The notes below the pieces were generated by a model. It was not told the DNA's origin and did not search any database. It saw only the letters and a program-made list of their open reading frames with translations. Made by a program: the position numbers and the translations under genes. This document shows positions 47,329 to 57,417 of a stretch of DNA of 57,417 bases, piece after piece (within the stretch, counting starts at the first letter, position 1; the number at the start of each line of letters is the position of its first letter). This DNA comes from Candidatus Woesearchaeota archaeon (GTDB lineage: Archaea > Nanobdellota > Nanobdellia > SCGC-AAA011-G17 > JAGVZF01): assembly GCA_018302785.1 (NCBI GenBank), contig JAGVZF010000034.1, forward strand, positions 1 to 57,417. Reading direction: 5' to 3'.

Positions 47329-48771
47329 ATGAAAACCACAATTGAAATAGTAAAGGATTTTGCTCATAAAAAAATAATGGTTATTGGAGATCTGATGTTA
47401 GATAGATATTTATTTGGAGAAGTTTCAAGAATATCCCCAGAAGCACCAATACAAATATTAAACGCACAATATAAGAAATATGCTCCTGGTGGTGCTGCTA
47501 ATTGTGCAGTAAACGCGTCAGCGCTTGGTGCAAAAACATCTATTTATGGAATTACTGGCGATGACCCAAATGGAAGAAAATTAGAATTATTGCTAAAAAA
47601 ACATAATATAGATACAAGTAATATAATATTTACTAAGAAATGCAAAACTATTGTTAAAGAAAGAATTGTATCTAATAATCAACAACTATTAAGAATAGAC
47701 TTTGAGGAACTTAATAGCTATAAGGGCATATCAAAAGATAAATTAATATTTGACATAAAAAAAGACATAAAAAAATTTGATGCTATCCTTGTCTCAGATT
47801 ATGCAAAAGGTCTAATAAATGTTGAAATTATGGAAACAATAAAAAACTCAAAAAAAGAATTTACTCCAATTATAGTAGACCCAAGACCTAAAAATAAAGA
47901 ATTATTTAAAAACGTTACTCTTATAAAACCAAATTTAAAAGAAGCTATGGAAATGTCTCCAAATAATAAATCTGTATATGATATAGGAATATTTTTGGCA
48001 AAAGAACTAAATTCAAATGTTTTAATTAGCAGAGGATCTGAAGGGATGTCCCTATTCTCAAAAGATTTAACTTATAAAGATATTCCAACTGAAGCAAAAG
48101 AAGTAAGAGATGTTTCTGGAGCAGGAGACACAGTAACTTCAACACTTGCATTAGCAATATGTGCAGGAGCTACACTAAATCAAGCTGCTATACTGGCAAA
48201 CCAAGCCGCAAGTATAGTAGTATCAAAATTCGGAACTGCAACAGTAACTCAAAAAGAATTATTAAGTTTAATTTCAACAGAAAATAAGAAAGTAAAAGAC
48301 TTAAATCAATTAAAAGAAATTATTAAAGACTATAAAAAAAGACATAAAAAAATCGTATTTACAAATGGTTGTTTTGATATATTACATCCAGGACATACAA
48401 AATTTTTATCAGAATCTAAGAAATTAGGAGACATCTTAGTAGTAGCCTTAAACAGTGATGAATCCGTTAGAAAATTAAAAGGAACTGGTAGACCAGTAAT
48501 TTCAGAAAAAGAAAGAGCTGAAGTAATATCTTCACTTGAATCAGTTGATTATGTAACTATATTTAAAGAAACTGAACCTTATAAAGTGATATCAGCCCTA
48601 AAACCAGACATTTACACAAAAGGAAAAGTATATTCTATGTCAGAACTTCCTAAAAATGAACTTAAGTCAATAAAAAGTACAAATTGCAAAGTAGTATTTA
48701 TTCCAAAAAAAGAAAATTTTTCTACAACAAATATTTTACAAAAAGTAAATAATTCAAAAAATGGAATCTGA
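47329..48771 (+). CDS. hldE: Bifunctional heptose-7-phosphate kinase/heptose-1-phosphate adenylyltransferase HldE
   Basis: PfkB kinase domain (KIMVIGDLMLDRYLFGEVSRISPEAPIQIL...DVSGAGDTV) fused to nucleotidyltransferase (VFTNGCFDILHPGHTKFL). Confidence 0.92.
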   Translation: MKTTIEIVKDFAHKKIMVIGDLMLDRYLFGEVSRISPEAPIQILNAQYKKYAPGGAANCAVNASALGAKTSIYGITGDDPNGRKLELLLKKHNIDTSNIIFTKKCKTIVKERIVSNNQQLLRIDFEELNSYKGISKDKLIFDIKKDIKKFDAILVSDYAKGLINVEIMETIKNSKKEFTPIIVDPRPKNKELFKNVTLIKPNLKEAMEMSPNNKSVYDIGIFLAKELNSNVLISRGSEGMSLFSKDLTYKDIPTEAKEVRDVSGAGDTVTSTLALAICAGATLNQAAILANQAASIVVSKFGTATVTQKELLSLISTENKKVKDLNQLKEIIKDYKKRHKKIVFTNGCFDILHPGHTKFLSESKKLGDILVVALNSDESVRKLKGTGRPVISEKERAEVISSLESVDYVTIFKETEPYKVISALKPDIYTKGKVYSMSELPKNELKSIKSTNCKVVFIPKKENFSTTNILQKVNNSKNGI

Positions 48772-50323
48772 AGACCAAAATGAAAAACAAAACACGAATG
48801 ATATAACTACAAAGGAAACTAAAGTCGTAAGTAACAATAAAGGATATTTAGCATTATATATAATTATTGCAATATTGATTTTTGCATTTATTCTAAGAAC
48901 ATATTACTTCATAGAAACAAAAGATCAATTAGTATGGTGGGATGAAGCAGAATATCTTGTAAAGGCAAAGTCAATTGCCCTAGGTACATCAGATCAAGGT
49001 TGGAATCCATTAAGAGAATTATTCATGTCATTTTTTTGGGCATTTTTTTATAAATTAGGTGCAACAGAAACTATAATTAGAATAAGTTCATTAATTATAT
49101 CAATCTTGTCAATATTTCTAACTTATTTAGTAGGAAAAGAAATATTTAACAAATACGTCGGATTAATTGCAGCATTTATTATGGCAATTTTAAACCAGCA
49201 TATATTTTTTAGTCTCAGAATGTTGATAGATATTCCTGCTTCTGTATTTTGGTTATCATCAATCTACTTCTTCTGGAAAGGTTATGTAAAAGAGAATAAA
49301 CCAAAATACTTAATTTTATCAGGAGTATTTTTAGCAATTGGTTTTCTTGCTCATTATTCACTTTTATTCCTATTTATTGCTTATGCATTATTTATATTAA
49401 TCACTAAAAATATTAAATTTGTAAAAGACAAAAATATTTGGCTAACATTAGTAACAATAATAATTCTAGTGAGTCCATATATAATATGGTCATTAATAAA
49501 ATATAAAACCCCCCTTCCAAGATATGCTGCAGCATTTGTAAGCGCAGAAACATCAAAATTTACACTTTCTGCATGGGATGTATACATTAAATATCTACCA
49601 CTACATCTTGATATTTTATTATTGCTTATTTTTATAGTAGGTTTAATCTTAATATTAATAAACGTATTATTAAGTCTTGATTTTATAATAAAAGGAAAAG
49701 AAAACTCAACATATAAATATTTATATACTTTACTATGGATTATTGTTCCATTTTTTATTTATACTTATGCAAGTATTGAAGGTGGAGGATATGCAGAACC
49801 AAGGTATTTAATATTAATGCTACCGCAAATAAGTATAATTGCTGCACTAGGACTAGAAAAACTTTATAATTTAATAAAATCAAAAAACAAACTAATTGCT
49901 ATAGCGGCAGTTTTATTAATATTAATATTTTCAATATTTATACAAATTAGAGCTGCAGATTCATTAATCAAGAGTAAATTAGGACTACAGCTTCAAGAAT
50001 TTAAAAATGCTGCTTTTTATGTTAAAGAAAACACAAATAAAAAAGACACCGTAATCATAAATAGCATGCAAATGGAATTATCTTATTACTCAGAAAGAAG
50101 AATACTAGGCTTTGGATTAAATGAAACTACCCTTTTATCTTCGATTAAAAATCAAAATGCTAAATATATCTTGCTAAATGCCCTATATCCATCAGAGCAA
50201 TGGATGTACGAATTTCCATCAAAACATCAAGATATATTAGAACTAGAACAAGCATATTTTGCAGATAAAGAAAAAACACAGCCCATTGCAGCAATATACA
50301 AAATAAAATCTACGAATCCTTAA
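48761..50323 (+). CDS. GT-C membrane glycosyltransferase (PMT/ArnT/GT39-like)
   Basis: Multi-TM; LVWWDEAEYLVKAKSIAL with DE in first external loop. Confidence 0.82.
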   Translation: MESEDQNEKQNTNDITTKETKVVSNNKGYLALYIIIAILIFAFILRTYYFIETKDQLVWWDEAEYLVKAKSIALGTSDQGWNPLRELFMSFFWAFFYKLGATETIIRISSLIISILSIFLTYLVGKEIFNKYVGLIAAFIMAILNQHIFFSLRMLIDIPASVFWLSSIYFFWKGYVKENKPKYLILSGVFLAIGFLAHYSLLFLFIAYALFILITKNIKFVKDKNIWLTLVTIIILVSPYIIWSLIKYKTPLPRYAAAFVSAETSKFTLSAWDVYIKYLPLHLDILLLLIFIVGLILILINVLLSLDFIIKGKENSTYKYLYTLLWIIVPFFIYTYASIEGGGYAEPRYLILMLPQISIIAALGLEKLYNLIKSKNKLIAIAAVLLILIFSIFIQIRAADSLIKSKLGLQLQEFKNAAFYVKENTNKKDTVIINSMQMELSYYSERRILGFGLNETTLLSSIKNQNAKYILLNALYPSEQWMYEFPSKHQDILELEQAYFADKEKTQPIAAIYKIKSTNP

Positions 50324-51319
50324 TTACTGACTTTAAAGAATTTACAACCTTCATAATATCTATAAACTTTAAACAGTTATAATGCTCAAATCTACATTCT
50401 AATTTATTACCAACCATGTAACATGGTCTACAAAACAATGGTAAGTACACTACAATATTTTTGTTTCCAGTAGGAGCAGTTCTAATAGGATCATTAGGAC
50501 CCTCTATAACTACAGTAGGAACGTTAACAGCTGAAGCTATATTCATTAATCCAGTATCATTAGTCAAAAATGCATCACATTTAGATATTATAGCAGCTGT
50601 ATCTAATGTATTGGCTTCATTAACAATATAAGAATTATTTACTCTATTTTTTATGTAATCCTTTAACTCTTTTTCATTTGACCCGCCAAATAAAAGAAAT
50701 TTGCCTTTCATATCTTTAGATAACAAATTAGCAGTTTCTACAAAATTATCTTTATTCCATCTCTTATTTATCATTCCAGCTTGCTCACTAGATCCAGCAT
50801 GTATCCCGATTATCTTATCATTCTTAGATATTTTATTAATTCTAAAGAATTCATTTGCATAATCCATATTTTCAGGTGCTAAACATAAATCTAATTTCTT
50901 ATCAAACTTATTTTCTTTTATGCCAATTAAAGAGATTAATCTTAAATTCTCATCAATCTCATGGACATTTCTGTCTAATGGTATTCTTTTTGTAAATAAA
51001 AAACTAATTTTACTACCGCAAAGGAAACTTACCCCAGTGTAATAATAATTATTAGCTGGATAAGGCATAACAGAGATATCATATTTATTTCTCCTTAATT
51101 TTAATACAAATAAAAATGATTTAATATATCCATTTTTCTGGAATTCCCATAAAATTAATTTATCTATATTAGGGTTATCCTTCAATATTTCCATTACAGA
51201 TTTATACATAACTAAAACAGTAATTCTGCATTAGGAAATGATTTTCTAATAGCTCTTAAAGTAGGAGTAAATAATAAAGCATTTCCTAATCCTGGTAACA
51301 AATGTATTAATATTTTCAT
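50310..51319 (-). pseudogene. GT9 (heptosyltransferase-like) glycosyltransferase interrupted by a single frameshift near 51221-51226; downstream ORF 50310..51209
   Basis: Upstream frame reads MKILIHLLPGLGNALLFTPTLRAIRKSFPNAELLF*; downstream frame continues ...TVLVMYKSVMEILKDNP...; start overlaps upstream gene stop as ATGA. Confidence 0.8.
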
Positions 51320-52077
51320 TTTCTAAAAAAATTATCGTGAATTTTATCATATGCTTTAACAACAAATATAAATCTAGAATAAATTAACCTTAATCTTATC
51401 ATAGATAAAAACATTTGCCATGATGTCTTTGCAACTTTTAATTTAGATCCTTCTTGATCATACCATGTAGTAGGAATCTCAATAACCTTAAAATCTTTTT
51501 TCCTTAACAAATATAATAGATCAACATCAAATCCCCATTGAGTTATACCTAAATCGTTTACAACAGATTTAACTGCTTTATTAGAAAATAATTTAGCGCC
51601 ACATTGAGTGTCTCTAATATTAATTCCAAATAAAATTCTTATAAGTAAATTAAAAGCTCTACTAGCAACTCTTCTTTGTAAGGGTTGTTTTCTATTGATT
51701 ATAGCTCCATTAATCCATCTTGATGCAACAATTCCATCAAAATTCTTCAATTTAACAATTAAATCATAATAAGCATCAGGCACAGTAGCCATATCAGCAT
51801 CAACAAATCCTATCAAATCTCCATTAACTCTCTTAAAACCTTCTATAATTGCACCACCCTTACCAATTTTTCCAGAGACATTTACATATTTAATTTGTTT
51901 ATATTGTCTAGATATTTTATCTACAACACCTATTGTGTTATCATTACTTCCATTTATAACTACAAATATTTCAAAGTCTTTACTATAGATTCTATTAAAA
52001 TAGTCATAATAACTAATAAGTGTATTTTCTATTCTCTTTTCTTCATTATAAGCTGGTATTACTATTGAAAGTTTCAT
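51316..52077 (-). CDS. GT2 dolichyl/polyprenyl-phosphate sugar transferase-like (DPM1/ALG5-like)
   Basis: MKLSIVIPAYNEEKRIENTLISYYDYF; GDLIGFVDADMATVPDAYYDLI; RDTQCGAKLFSNKAV. Confidence 0.87.
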   Translation of the reverse strand: MKLSIVIPAYNEEKRIENTLISYYDYFNRIYSKDFEIFVVINGSNDNTIGVVDKISRQYKQIKYVNVSGKIGKGGAIIEGFKRVNGDLIGFVDADMATVPDAYYDLIVKLKNFDGIVASRWINGAIINRKQPLQRRVASRAFNLLIRILFGINIRDTQCGAKLFSNKAVKSVVNDLGITQWGFDVDLLYLLRKKDFKVIEIPTTWYDQEGSKLKVAKTSWQMFLSMIRLRLIYSRFIFVVKAYDKIHDNFFRK

Positions 52078-53326
52078 TTTTGTTGCTCAACATTGTATAG
52101 ATAAACATTAAAATAAATAATGCCAATGATAAATAAAATAAGACATTTACAACTTGACTTATTGATTGATGATAAATATAAAGTAATACAATTTCAATTA
52201 TATTAAACAATAACAAAATATAAATAAATGATTTTTTACGTAAGGACAAATTATAAAATATTAAAACGTAAATTAATGATAGTAAACTCATAAAAACTGC
52301 AAATTTTCCAAGTAAAGGAACAATATTCAAATATTCTTTACCGAATAATAAGTTTACTGTAAAACCTGGGAAAAAATAATAAAACAAAACAGAAACAAAG
52401 CAAAATAAGAATACTATTAATAAAGACTTAAGTAATATATTTCTAGTTCCAATCTTTTTAGAATTAAGTTCAATTACCTTAGGGAACATAACATAAACAA
52501 TAGAAATAGATCCAAAATACACTACTTTTCCTAACATTGCCAGCGCAGCATAATATCCGGCTTCAATATTATTAAAGAAATGTTTAACTAAAAAGATGTC
52601 TAAACTAAACATCAAAGTAATACTCATCATAGCAATCAATACAGGTATTGAATAATCAAATATATCCCTAGTTTTATACATCTTTTCACCCTTCCCAATA
52701 TACAATCTTAATGTAATCAAAGTCAACAAGAAAGGAATTAAATATGATAGTATAATAGCAAACATAGCCCCTTTAACAGCAAATCCTATTAATACTAAAA
52801 CTAATCCGAAAGTTAGCTTAACAAATCCTTGTATTATCATACTATATCCTAAAGATTTAAAAAATTGTAGACCTTGCATTATTCCCCATGTAACTGCTAA
52901 TAATAGGGAAACAATAAACAAAAATCCAGATAATACAATTAAACTAATTTCATCTATTTTGAGAAAGTTAGCAATAAACTTAGAAAACAAAATATAAATT
53001 ATAAAAATTATAAGACTATAAATAAAAATTTTCTTTAAAGAAGAAGTCAAAAGACGTTTTATCGCTTCCCTATTATTATTAGCTATTAATTGTGATGTAA
53101 AATTTGCAATTGTAGTTTGTATTGTATTAAATGGCACATTAATAATATATAATATTGTTAACAAAGCCCCTAATACACCATAAGAAGCAGGTCCTAAAAT
53201 TCTACCAACAAAGAAATGAAAAAAATAGCCAGCAGCATTAGTAATTAAAGAACAAACAAAAATAAAAATACTATATTTATAAAAATTATCCTTACTTTTT
53301 TCCTTTATATTATTCATAAATTTCAT
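52046..53326 (-). CDS. Wzx-type polysaccharide/lipid-linked oligosaccharide flippase (MOP superfamily)
   Basis: ~12 TM; YFFHFFVGRILGPASYGVLGALLTILYI. Confidence 0.83.
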   Translation of the reverse strand: MKFMNNIKEKSKDNFYKYSIFIFVCSLITNAAGYFFHFFVGRILGPASYGVLGALLTILYIINVPFNTIQTTIANFTSQLIANNNREAIKRLLTSSLKKIFIYSLIIFIIYILFSKFIANFLKIDEISLIVLSGFLFIVSLLLAVTWGIMQGLQFFKSLGYSMIIQGFVKLTFGLVLVLIGFAVKGAMFAIILSYLIPFLLTLITLRLYIGKGEKMYKTRDIFDYSIPVLIAMMSITLMFSLDIFLVKHFFNNIEAGYYAALAMLGKVVYFGSISIVYVMFPKVIELNSKKIGTRNILLKSLLIVFLFCFVSVLFYYFFPGFTVNLLFGKEYLNIVPLLGKFAVFMSLLSLIYVLIFYNLSLRKKSFIYILLLFNIIEIVLLYIYHQSISQVVNVLFYLSLALFILMFIYTMLSNKNETFNSNTSL

Positions 53327-53329
53327 AAA

Positions 53330-54313
53330 TTAGAAAAACCATATTAAACTTGCGAAAATTACCTCTATTATAATCATAAAATAGGTTATTTGCTTTTCTG
53401 TATACTTCCCAGTTCTACTAAATATATGGGGTAAAGAATATATTTTAGAATAGAAAGATTGAATCTTTCCATTTTTATAATATCCATAGCTATTAGCATT
53501 AAACTTAGCCCTAAACTTTAAGAAAAACTCAATAATAAATGGAATAGAAATAAACAAAGCCACTTTCTCCATATTCCCTAATATAGCTATAGAAGCAATT
53601 ATAGCACCTAATAAATATGTAAGAGAATCTCCAGGAAGTATTTTTGCAGGAACTTTATTAAATATAAAAAATGCTAATAAAGCCATAAATGTTACTAATG
53701 CTATAACCGCAGCTATATAACTTCCATGAGTATAAGCATACAGTCCTAAACTTAAAGTATAAATTAAGCCCATTCCAGCTTCCATACCATTAAAACCAGC
53801 TAATATATTTACCATATTAGCAGCTACAACAATTCCAATAGGGATAAATATCAAAGGATAAATAATACCTAAGTCAATAACCTCAAAAAAAGGAAGTTTT
53901 ATCTTAGTAAACCCAACATTTATAACAGCTAATGGAATTGCAGCAGGAATAGTTAATAAAGGCTTTTGCCATTGTTTTAGACCACTAGAACTAGAGCTAT
54001 TTCTATGTATAATAGAATCATCAACAAATCCTATAAAGGTTATTAATAAAATAGTTGTAATCGCCCCAAACAAACCAAGTGACATAGAATTATTATTATA
54101 AATAAAAGTTTGAACAAAAATAAAAAACATTAAACCCATAAAAATTCCTGCCATTACAGCTAATCCACCAGAAACAGGAATTAATGGCTTATCTTCTTTA
54201 TTCATATCAGGAACAGTCATTCCTATTCTTCTTAGATATCTAATTAACCATTTTATACAAAGATATGTAGTAATAAACCCTAAAACTCCAGAAAGAAAAA
54301 TCTCTATTAGCAT
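53330..54313 (-). CDS. Polyprenol-phosphate sugar-1-phosphate transferase (MraY/WecA/Alg7 family)
   Basis: Multi-TM; FVDDSIIHRN; NILAGFNGMEAGMG; LPGDSLTYLLGA. Confidence 0.88.
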   Translation of the reverse strand: MLIEIFLSGVLGFITTYLCIKWLIRYLRRIGMTVPDMNKEDKPLIPVSGGLAVMAGIFMGLMFFIFVQTFIYNNNSMSLGLFGAITTILLITFIGFVDDSIIHRNSSSSSGLKQWQKPLLTIPAAIPLAVINVGFTKIKLPFFEVIDLGIIYPLIFIPIGIVVAANMVNILAGFNGMEAGMGLIYTLSLGLYAYTHGSYIAAVIALVTFMALLAFFIFNKVPAKILPGDSLTYLLGAIIASIAILGNMEKVALFISIPFIIEFFLKFRAKFNANSYGYYKNGKIQSFYSKIYSLPHIFSRTGKYTEKQITYFMIIIEVIFASLIWFF

Positions 54314-54465
54314 ATAATTTTTTTCACAAGAAACCTTAAAAATCTTTCTAAATAAGTAGGTAAAGGTCTACTTTAATCTTATTAGTTATAGTATATAATA
54401 AGTTTTATAATGATTTCTATATGAAGTACTATTTACAGAAGAAGAATCAAAAAAATTAATAGAAA

Positions 54466-55980
54466 CTACTTAAATTTAGGTATCATTGTCTTGATAAGCA
54501 TCAAATCATCTTTACTAACTGATTTAAACAATAACAAGAATACAAAATAAATAATTAAGCTAATTATACCTATTAATCCTAAAGATATCCATGCAACATC
54601 TATCTTCAGAAAATCCTTTAACAAAAATCCAACAAAAAAAGCAATTAATGCTGCAGATAATGCTCTTAATAACACATTACTAAATGGATGCATTTTTGTA
54701 CATAAATATGTCTTTATAGTTAATGTAATATACCAAACAACAAAAGTAACAACTGCTGCAATTGCAGCACCCATCATACCATATTTAGGAATTAAAGTTA
54801 AATTCAAAACAACATTTAATATTGTAACGAAAATACTATTAAATAAAATAAATTTAGTTTGTTTTATACTTTGAAGAACTCCACTTGGTTGCTGTAATAG
54901 AGAATAAATAAAATATCCAAAACTTAAAACAATTAAAACTAAATATGCTTGCATATAATCAGGTCCAAATAAAACAAGCAATACTTCCTTCGGAAACAAA
55001 ATTAATATTAACAAAACTGGAAGATTCAAAAAGAAAATCCATTTACTTGTAGTTTTATATATTCTAGCAACTTCATCTTTACTTTCTTTTGCATAAAGTT
55101 CAGTAATTATAGGAACAAAAAGAAAAGTTATAGTAGTAGATGCAATTAAAAGCAAACCTGCCATCGGAAGTGCAGCATTATACAATCCAACTTCAGAAGC
55201 ACTCTTAAAAATACCTATAAATATATTATCACCCCAGCTTTGTACCATACCTATTATTGAAACAAATGTTAATGGCCATGTATAAGCTGCAAGTTCCTTA
55301 AAATTCTTAATAGCTTTAATATTACTTTTAAAGATTGGAAAAACTTTTTTTTGTACTAAATAAATAAAAATTATTGCGCTTGATGCTAAAGCTATTACAT
55401 ATCCATAAACAGCTCCAAGTAATCCTAAACCTAGTAAAAATAAAATTAAAGTTACAATAAACTGAATTCCTGACTCAGAAACGTTTCTAACAAAAATGTT
55501 ATATTTAACTCTCTGAAACGCTTGCGTAACACTCTCTAGATTACTAACTACCACAACAATAGGTATAAGTAAAGAAAAAATCCTTAAAATAGGAATTAAT
55601 GCCTCGTTATGGAATATCCCATTAGCAATATTACTAGAAAATATAAATAATATTACCATTAACAAAATTCCTAAAGGTAAAGTAATCTTTAAACTAGACA
55701 AAATTGTTCCTTTAATTCTTGCTGAATCATTTTTTCCTTTATAAAAAGAAACAAATCTTAGGACTCCAGATGGAAATCCTAATAATGCTACAGCAGTAAA
55801 AAATCCCACAACAGCAAATCCCAAATTTAATAATCCATAAGAATCAGGCCCTAAATATCTTGCTACAATTAATCTATAAAGATAGTTGAATATCTTAGAT
55901 AAAATCATACCGGCTAAAACAATCATAGAACCTTTTGCAATTTTTTCTAATTCTTTGTCAACCATGTGTCTAACTGCCAA
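54466..55980 (-). CDS. Wzx-type oligosaccharide flippase (MOP superfamily)
   Basis: ~14 TM; LYRLIVARYLGPDSYGLLNLGFAVVGFF. Confidence 0.87.
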   Translation of the reverse strand: MAVRHMVDKELEKIAKGSMIVLAGMILSKIFNYLYRLIVARYLGPDSYGLLNLGFAVVGFFTAVALLGFPSGVLRFVSFYKGKNDSARIKGTILSSLKITLPLGILLMVILFIFSSNIANGIFHNEALIPILRIFSLLIPIVVVVSNLESVTQAFQRVKYNIFVRNVSESGIQFIVTLILFLLGLGLLGAVYGYVIALASSAIIFIYLVQKKVFPIFKSNIKAIKNFKELAAYTWPLTFVSIIGMVQSWGDNIFIGIFKSASEVGLYNAALPMAGLLLIASTTITFLFVPIITELYAKESKDEVARIYKTTSKWIFFLNLPVLLILILFPKEVLLVLFGPDYMQAYLVLIVLSFGYFIYSLLQQPSGVLQSIKQTKFILFNSIFVTILNVVLNLTLIPKYGMMGAAIAAVVTFVVWYITLTIKTYLCTKMHPFSNVLLRALSAALIAFFVGFLLKDFLKIDVAWISLGLIGIISLIIYFVFLLLFKSVSKDDLMLIKTMIPKFK

Positions 55981-56015
55981 ATAAACTTTATATAAAACTT
56001 TTCTTTAATTAATAA

Positions 56016-56678
56016 CTACTTTCTATAATCTGTTAATCTACTATAATATTCCAAGCAATGTTCTGTTTCTTTAGAAAGATTCATTTTATCTCTTTTTATA
56101 CCAATTATAAAAATGTTATCTGCAAAGTTCCCAATATTAAAGGGAAAATATAAACTAAACTCCCATTTTATTAGCCTATTGGGAGATAAACTTATAACTT
56201 TTGTATCCTCATCTTTAATATTAAACCCACATTCTGAAACAATCTTTTTAAGTAACTTAACATTAAAATCTTTTAAATGTGAGGAATAAGCATTTGCACA
56301 ATTAGAAGGAAGCTTTCCGAAGATCATATATATTCTACTTTTAATTCCACAAATATTAGGAGTAGTCAAAACAAATATACCATTATCTTTTAAAACTCTA
56401 TGACATTCCACAACAAAAAATATAGGATTAGTCATATGCTCTATTATTTCTCCAGCAATTACAACATCATAAGAATTATCTTTTTGAGGGATTCCATTTT
56501 CCAAGTTAGCGATTATATCACTCCCCCTATCAAAGAAATCAATATCTACAACTTTATTATTTCTAGCTTCAATCTTAGCTTTTTCTTCTTTTGCAATTCC
56601 ACCTAAATTCAATACTTTTTTCCCAGTTCCAATTCTATTAATTATCCAATCCCACCTATATCTATGAAATTTTTCCAT
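56016..56678 (-). CDS. SAM-dependent class I methyltransferase
   Basis: KKVLNLGGI; YDVVIAGEIIEHMTNPIFFVVECHRVLKDNGIFVLTTPN. Confidence 0.83.
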   Translation of the reverse strand: MEKFHRYRWDWIINRIGTGKKVLNLGGIAKEEKAKIEARNNKVVDIDFFDRGSDIIANLENGIPQKDNSYDVVIAGEIIEHMTNPIFFVVECHRVLKDNGIFVLTTPNICGIKSRIYMIFGKLPSNCANAYSSHLKDFNVKLLKKIVSECGFNIKDEDTKVISLSPNRLIKWEFSLYFPFNIGNFADNIFIIGIKRDKMNLSKETEHCLEYYSRLTDYRK

Positions 56679-56718
56679 TTTTAATAACTAAAAGATAATT
56701 TTTATAAAAGTTTGCTTA

Positions 56719-57312
56719 TTAATTCTCAATATATGCTATAACAATAGCATTAGCATATCCAAAGGGACTTCCAAATTTAACATCCTTAACACCATCATAG
56801 TTTGCTTCAACCCATTTATTATCTATAGAGACTCTTTTCATAAATAACAACTTAGAAAAATGCAGTTTATTTTCTGTCAATTTTTCATCTAAATAATTAT
56901 TATATCCAACTGGAAAAGTAGCAATAAATTTCCCATTGACATTTAATAATTTCTTAATATTATTAAGAGCCCTAATAATCTTCTCTTTATCTTTAACCTC
57001 TTCATCATAACCTATATGCTCAATTGTGCTTATACTAACAATTAAATCATATTTTTTATCACTTTTAAAATCAACAATATCTTCATTAATTATTCCTTGA
57101 GCTTTTTCATATTTATCAACTACATCATGATCAAAATCAAAATAATGTGAAATAACATGCCCTACTTCTAATATCCTTTTACCTTTACTTTTTTCAACTT
57201 CTCCCAAAATTATAGGAAGTTCTACAGTTCTTTCATTTTTCCATGTAGTATTATAACTATGATATAAATACCTATATTCATTTCCTTGAAACTTAAAGGA
57301 TTTTTTAGGCAT
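56719..57312 (-). CDS. SAM-dependent methyltransferase-like protein
   Basis: KRILEVGHVISHYF; YDLIVSISTIEHIGYDEE; LNVNGKFIATFPVG. Confidence 0.72.
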   Translation of the reverse strand: MPKKSFKFQGNEYRYLYHSYNTTWKNERTVELPIILGEVEKSKGKRILEVGHVISHYFDFDHDVVDKYEKAQGIINEDIVDFKSDKKYDLIVSISTIEHIGYDEEVKDKEKIIRALNNIKKLLNVNGKFIATFPVGYNNYLDEKLTENKLHFSKLLFMKRVSIDNKWVEANYDGVKDVKFGSPFGYANAIVIAYIEN

Positions 57313-57417
57313 AAAAAATCTAAAATAATAATATTTTACTTCATTTTTAAAAACTTTAATAGAAGACTTGAATAAATAACCAATACCTTTCTCTTTTAAA
57401 ACTATCTTGCCTAAATA

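Noticed and set aside
51220-51320. In-frame TAG in the GT9 N-terminal frame as possible stop-codon recoding (e.g. pyrrolysine)
   Set aside because: Reading through the TAG leads to a non-homologous frame; a one-base shift, not readthrough, restores the GT9 sequence.
1-57417. CRISPR array, cas genes, transposase/integrase or prophage modules
   Set aside because: No regularly spaced direct repeats, Cas-like ORFs or recombinase motifs seen in the ORF track or sequence.

Overview
AT-rich archaeal chromosome segment. The archaeal-type genes (aTrm56, SecF/SecD, Dph6, AglB, RimK/RimB-like pair), the A/T-rich TATA-like promoters and the modular Cys-rich surface proteins suggest a DPANN lineage (Pace-/Woesearchaeota-like); this placement is inference. 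The left 14 kb holds two tRNA genes, a cluster of secreted, membrane-anchored modular surface proteins, secF-secD and small membrane proteins. The rest is mostly a large surface-glycan / N-glycosylation island. It includes CMP-nonulosonic-acid genes (NeuB- and NeuA-like), a WecB-type 2-epimerase, an NAD-dependent sugar dehydratase/epimerase, a DegT aminotransferase and a sugar N-formyltransferase-like protein. It also includes an ADP-heptose module (GmhA plus bifunctional HldE, with two GT9 heptosyltransferase-like genes), many GT2/GT4 glycosyltransferases, a polyprenol-P sugar-1-P transferase, two Wzx-type flippases, a GT-C membrane transferase and the oligosaccharyltransferase AglB. The strongest second-look items are: (i) a three-part protein with an N-terminal ribbon-helix-helix DNA-binding domain, a sugar-nucleotidyltransferase fold with a degraded active-site loop, and a DUF6165-like C-terminus, with a 16-bp perfect palindrome abutting its start codon, so possibly a nucleotide-sugar-sensing regulator; (ii) a frameshifted GT9 gene; (iii) a 25-codon remnant of a DegT aminotransferase still coupled by ATGA to an upstream oxidoreductase gene; (iv) exact 47-nt and 53-nt identity patches between two otherwise diverged GT4 paralogs; (v) a tRNA-Ser(CGA) with an apparent non-canonical intron in the anticodon stem. 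All calls come from reading the sequence only; no searches were run.
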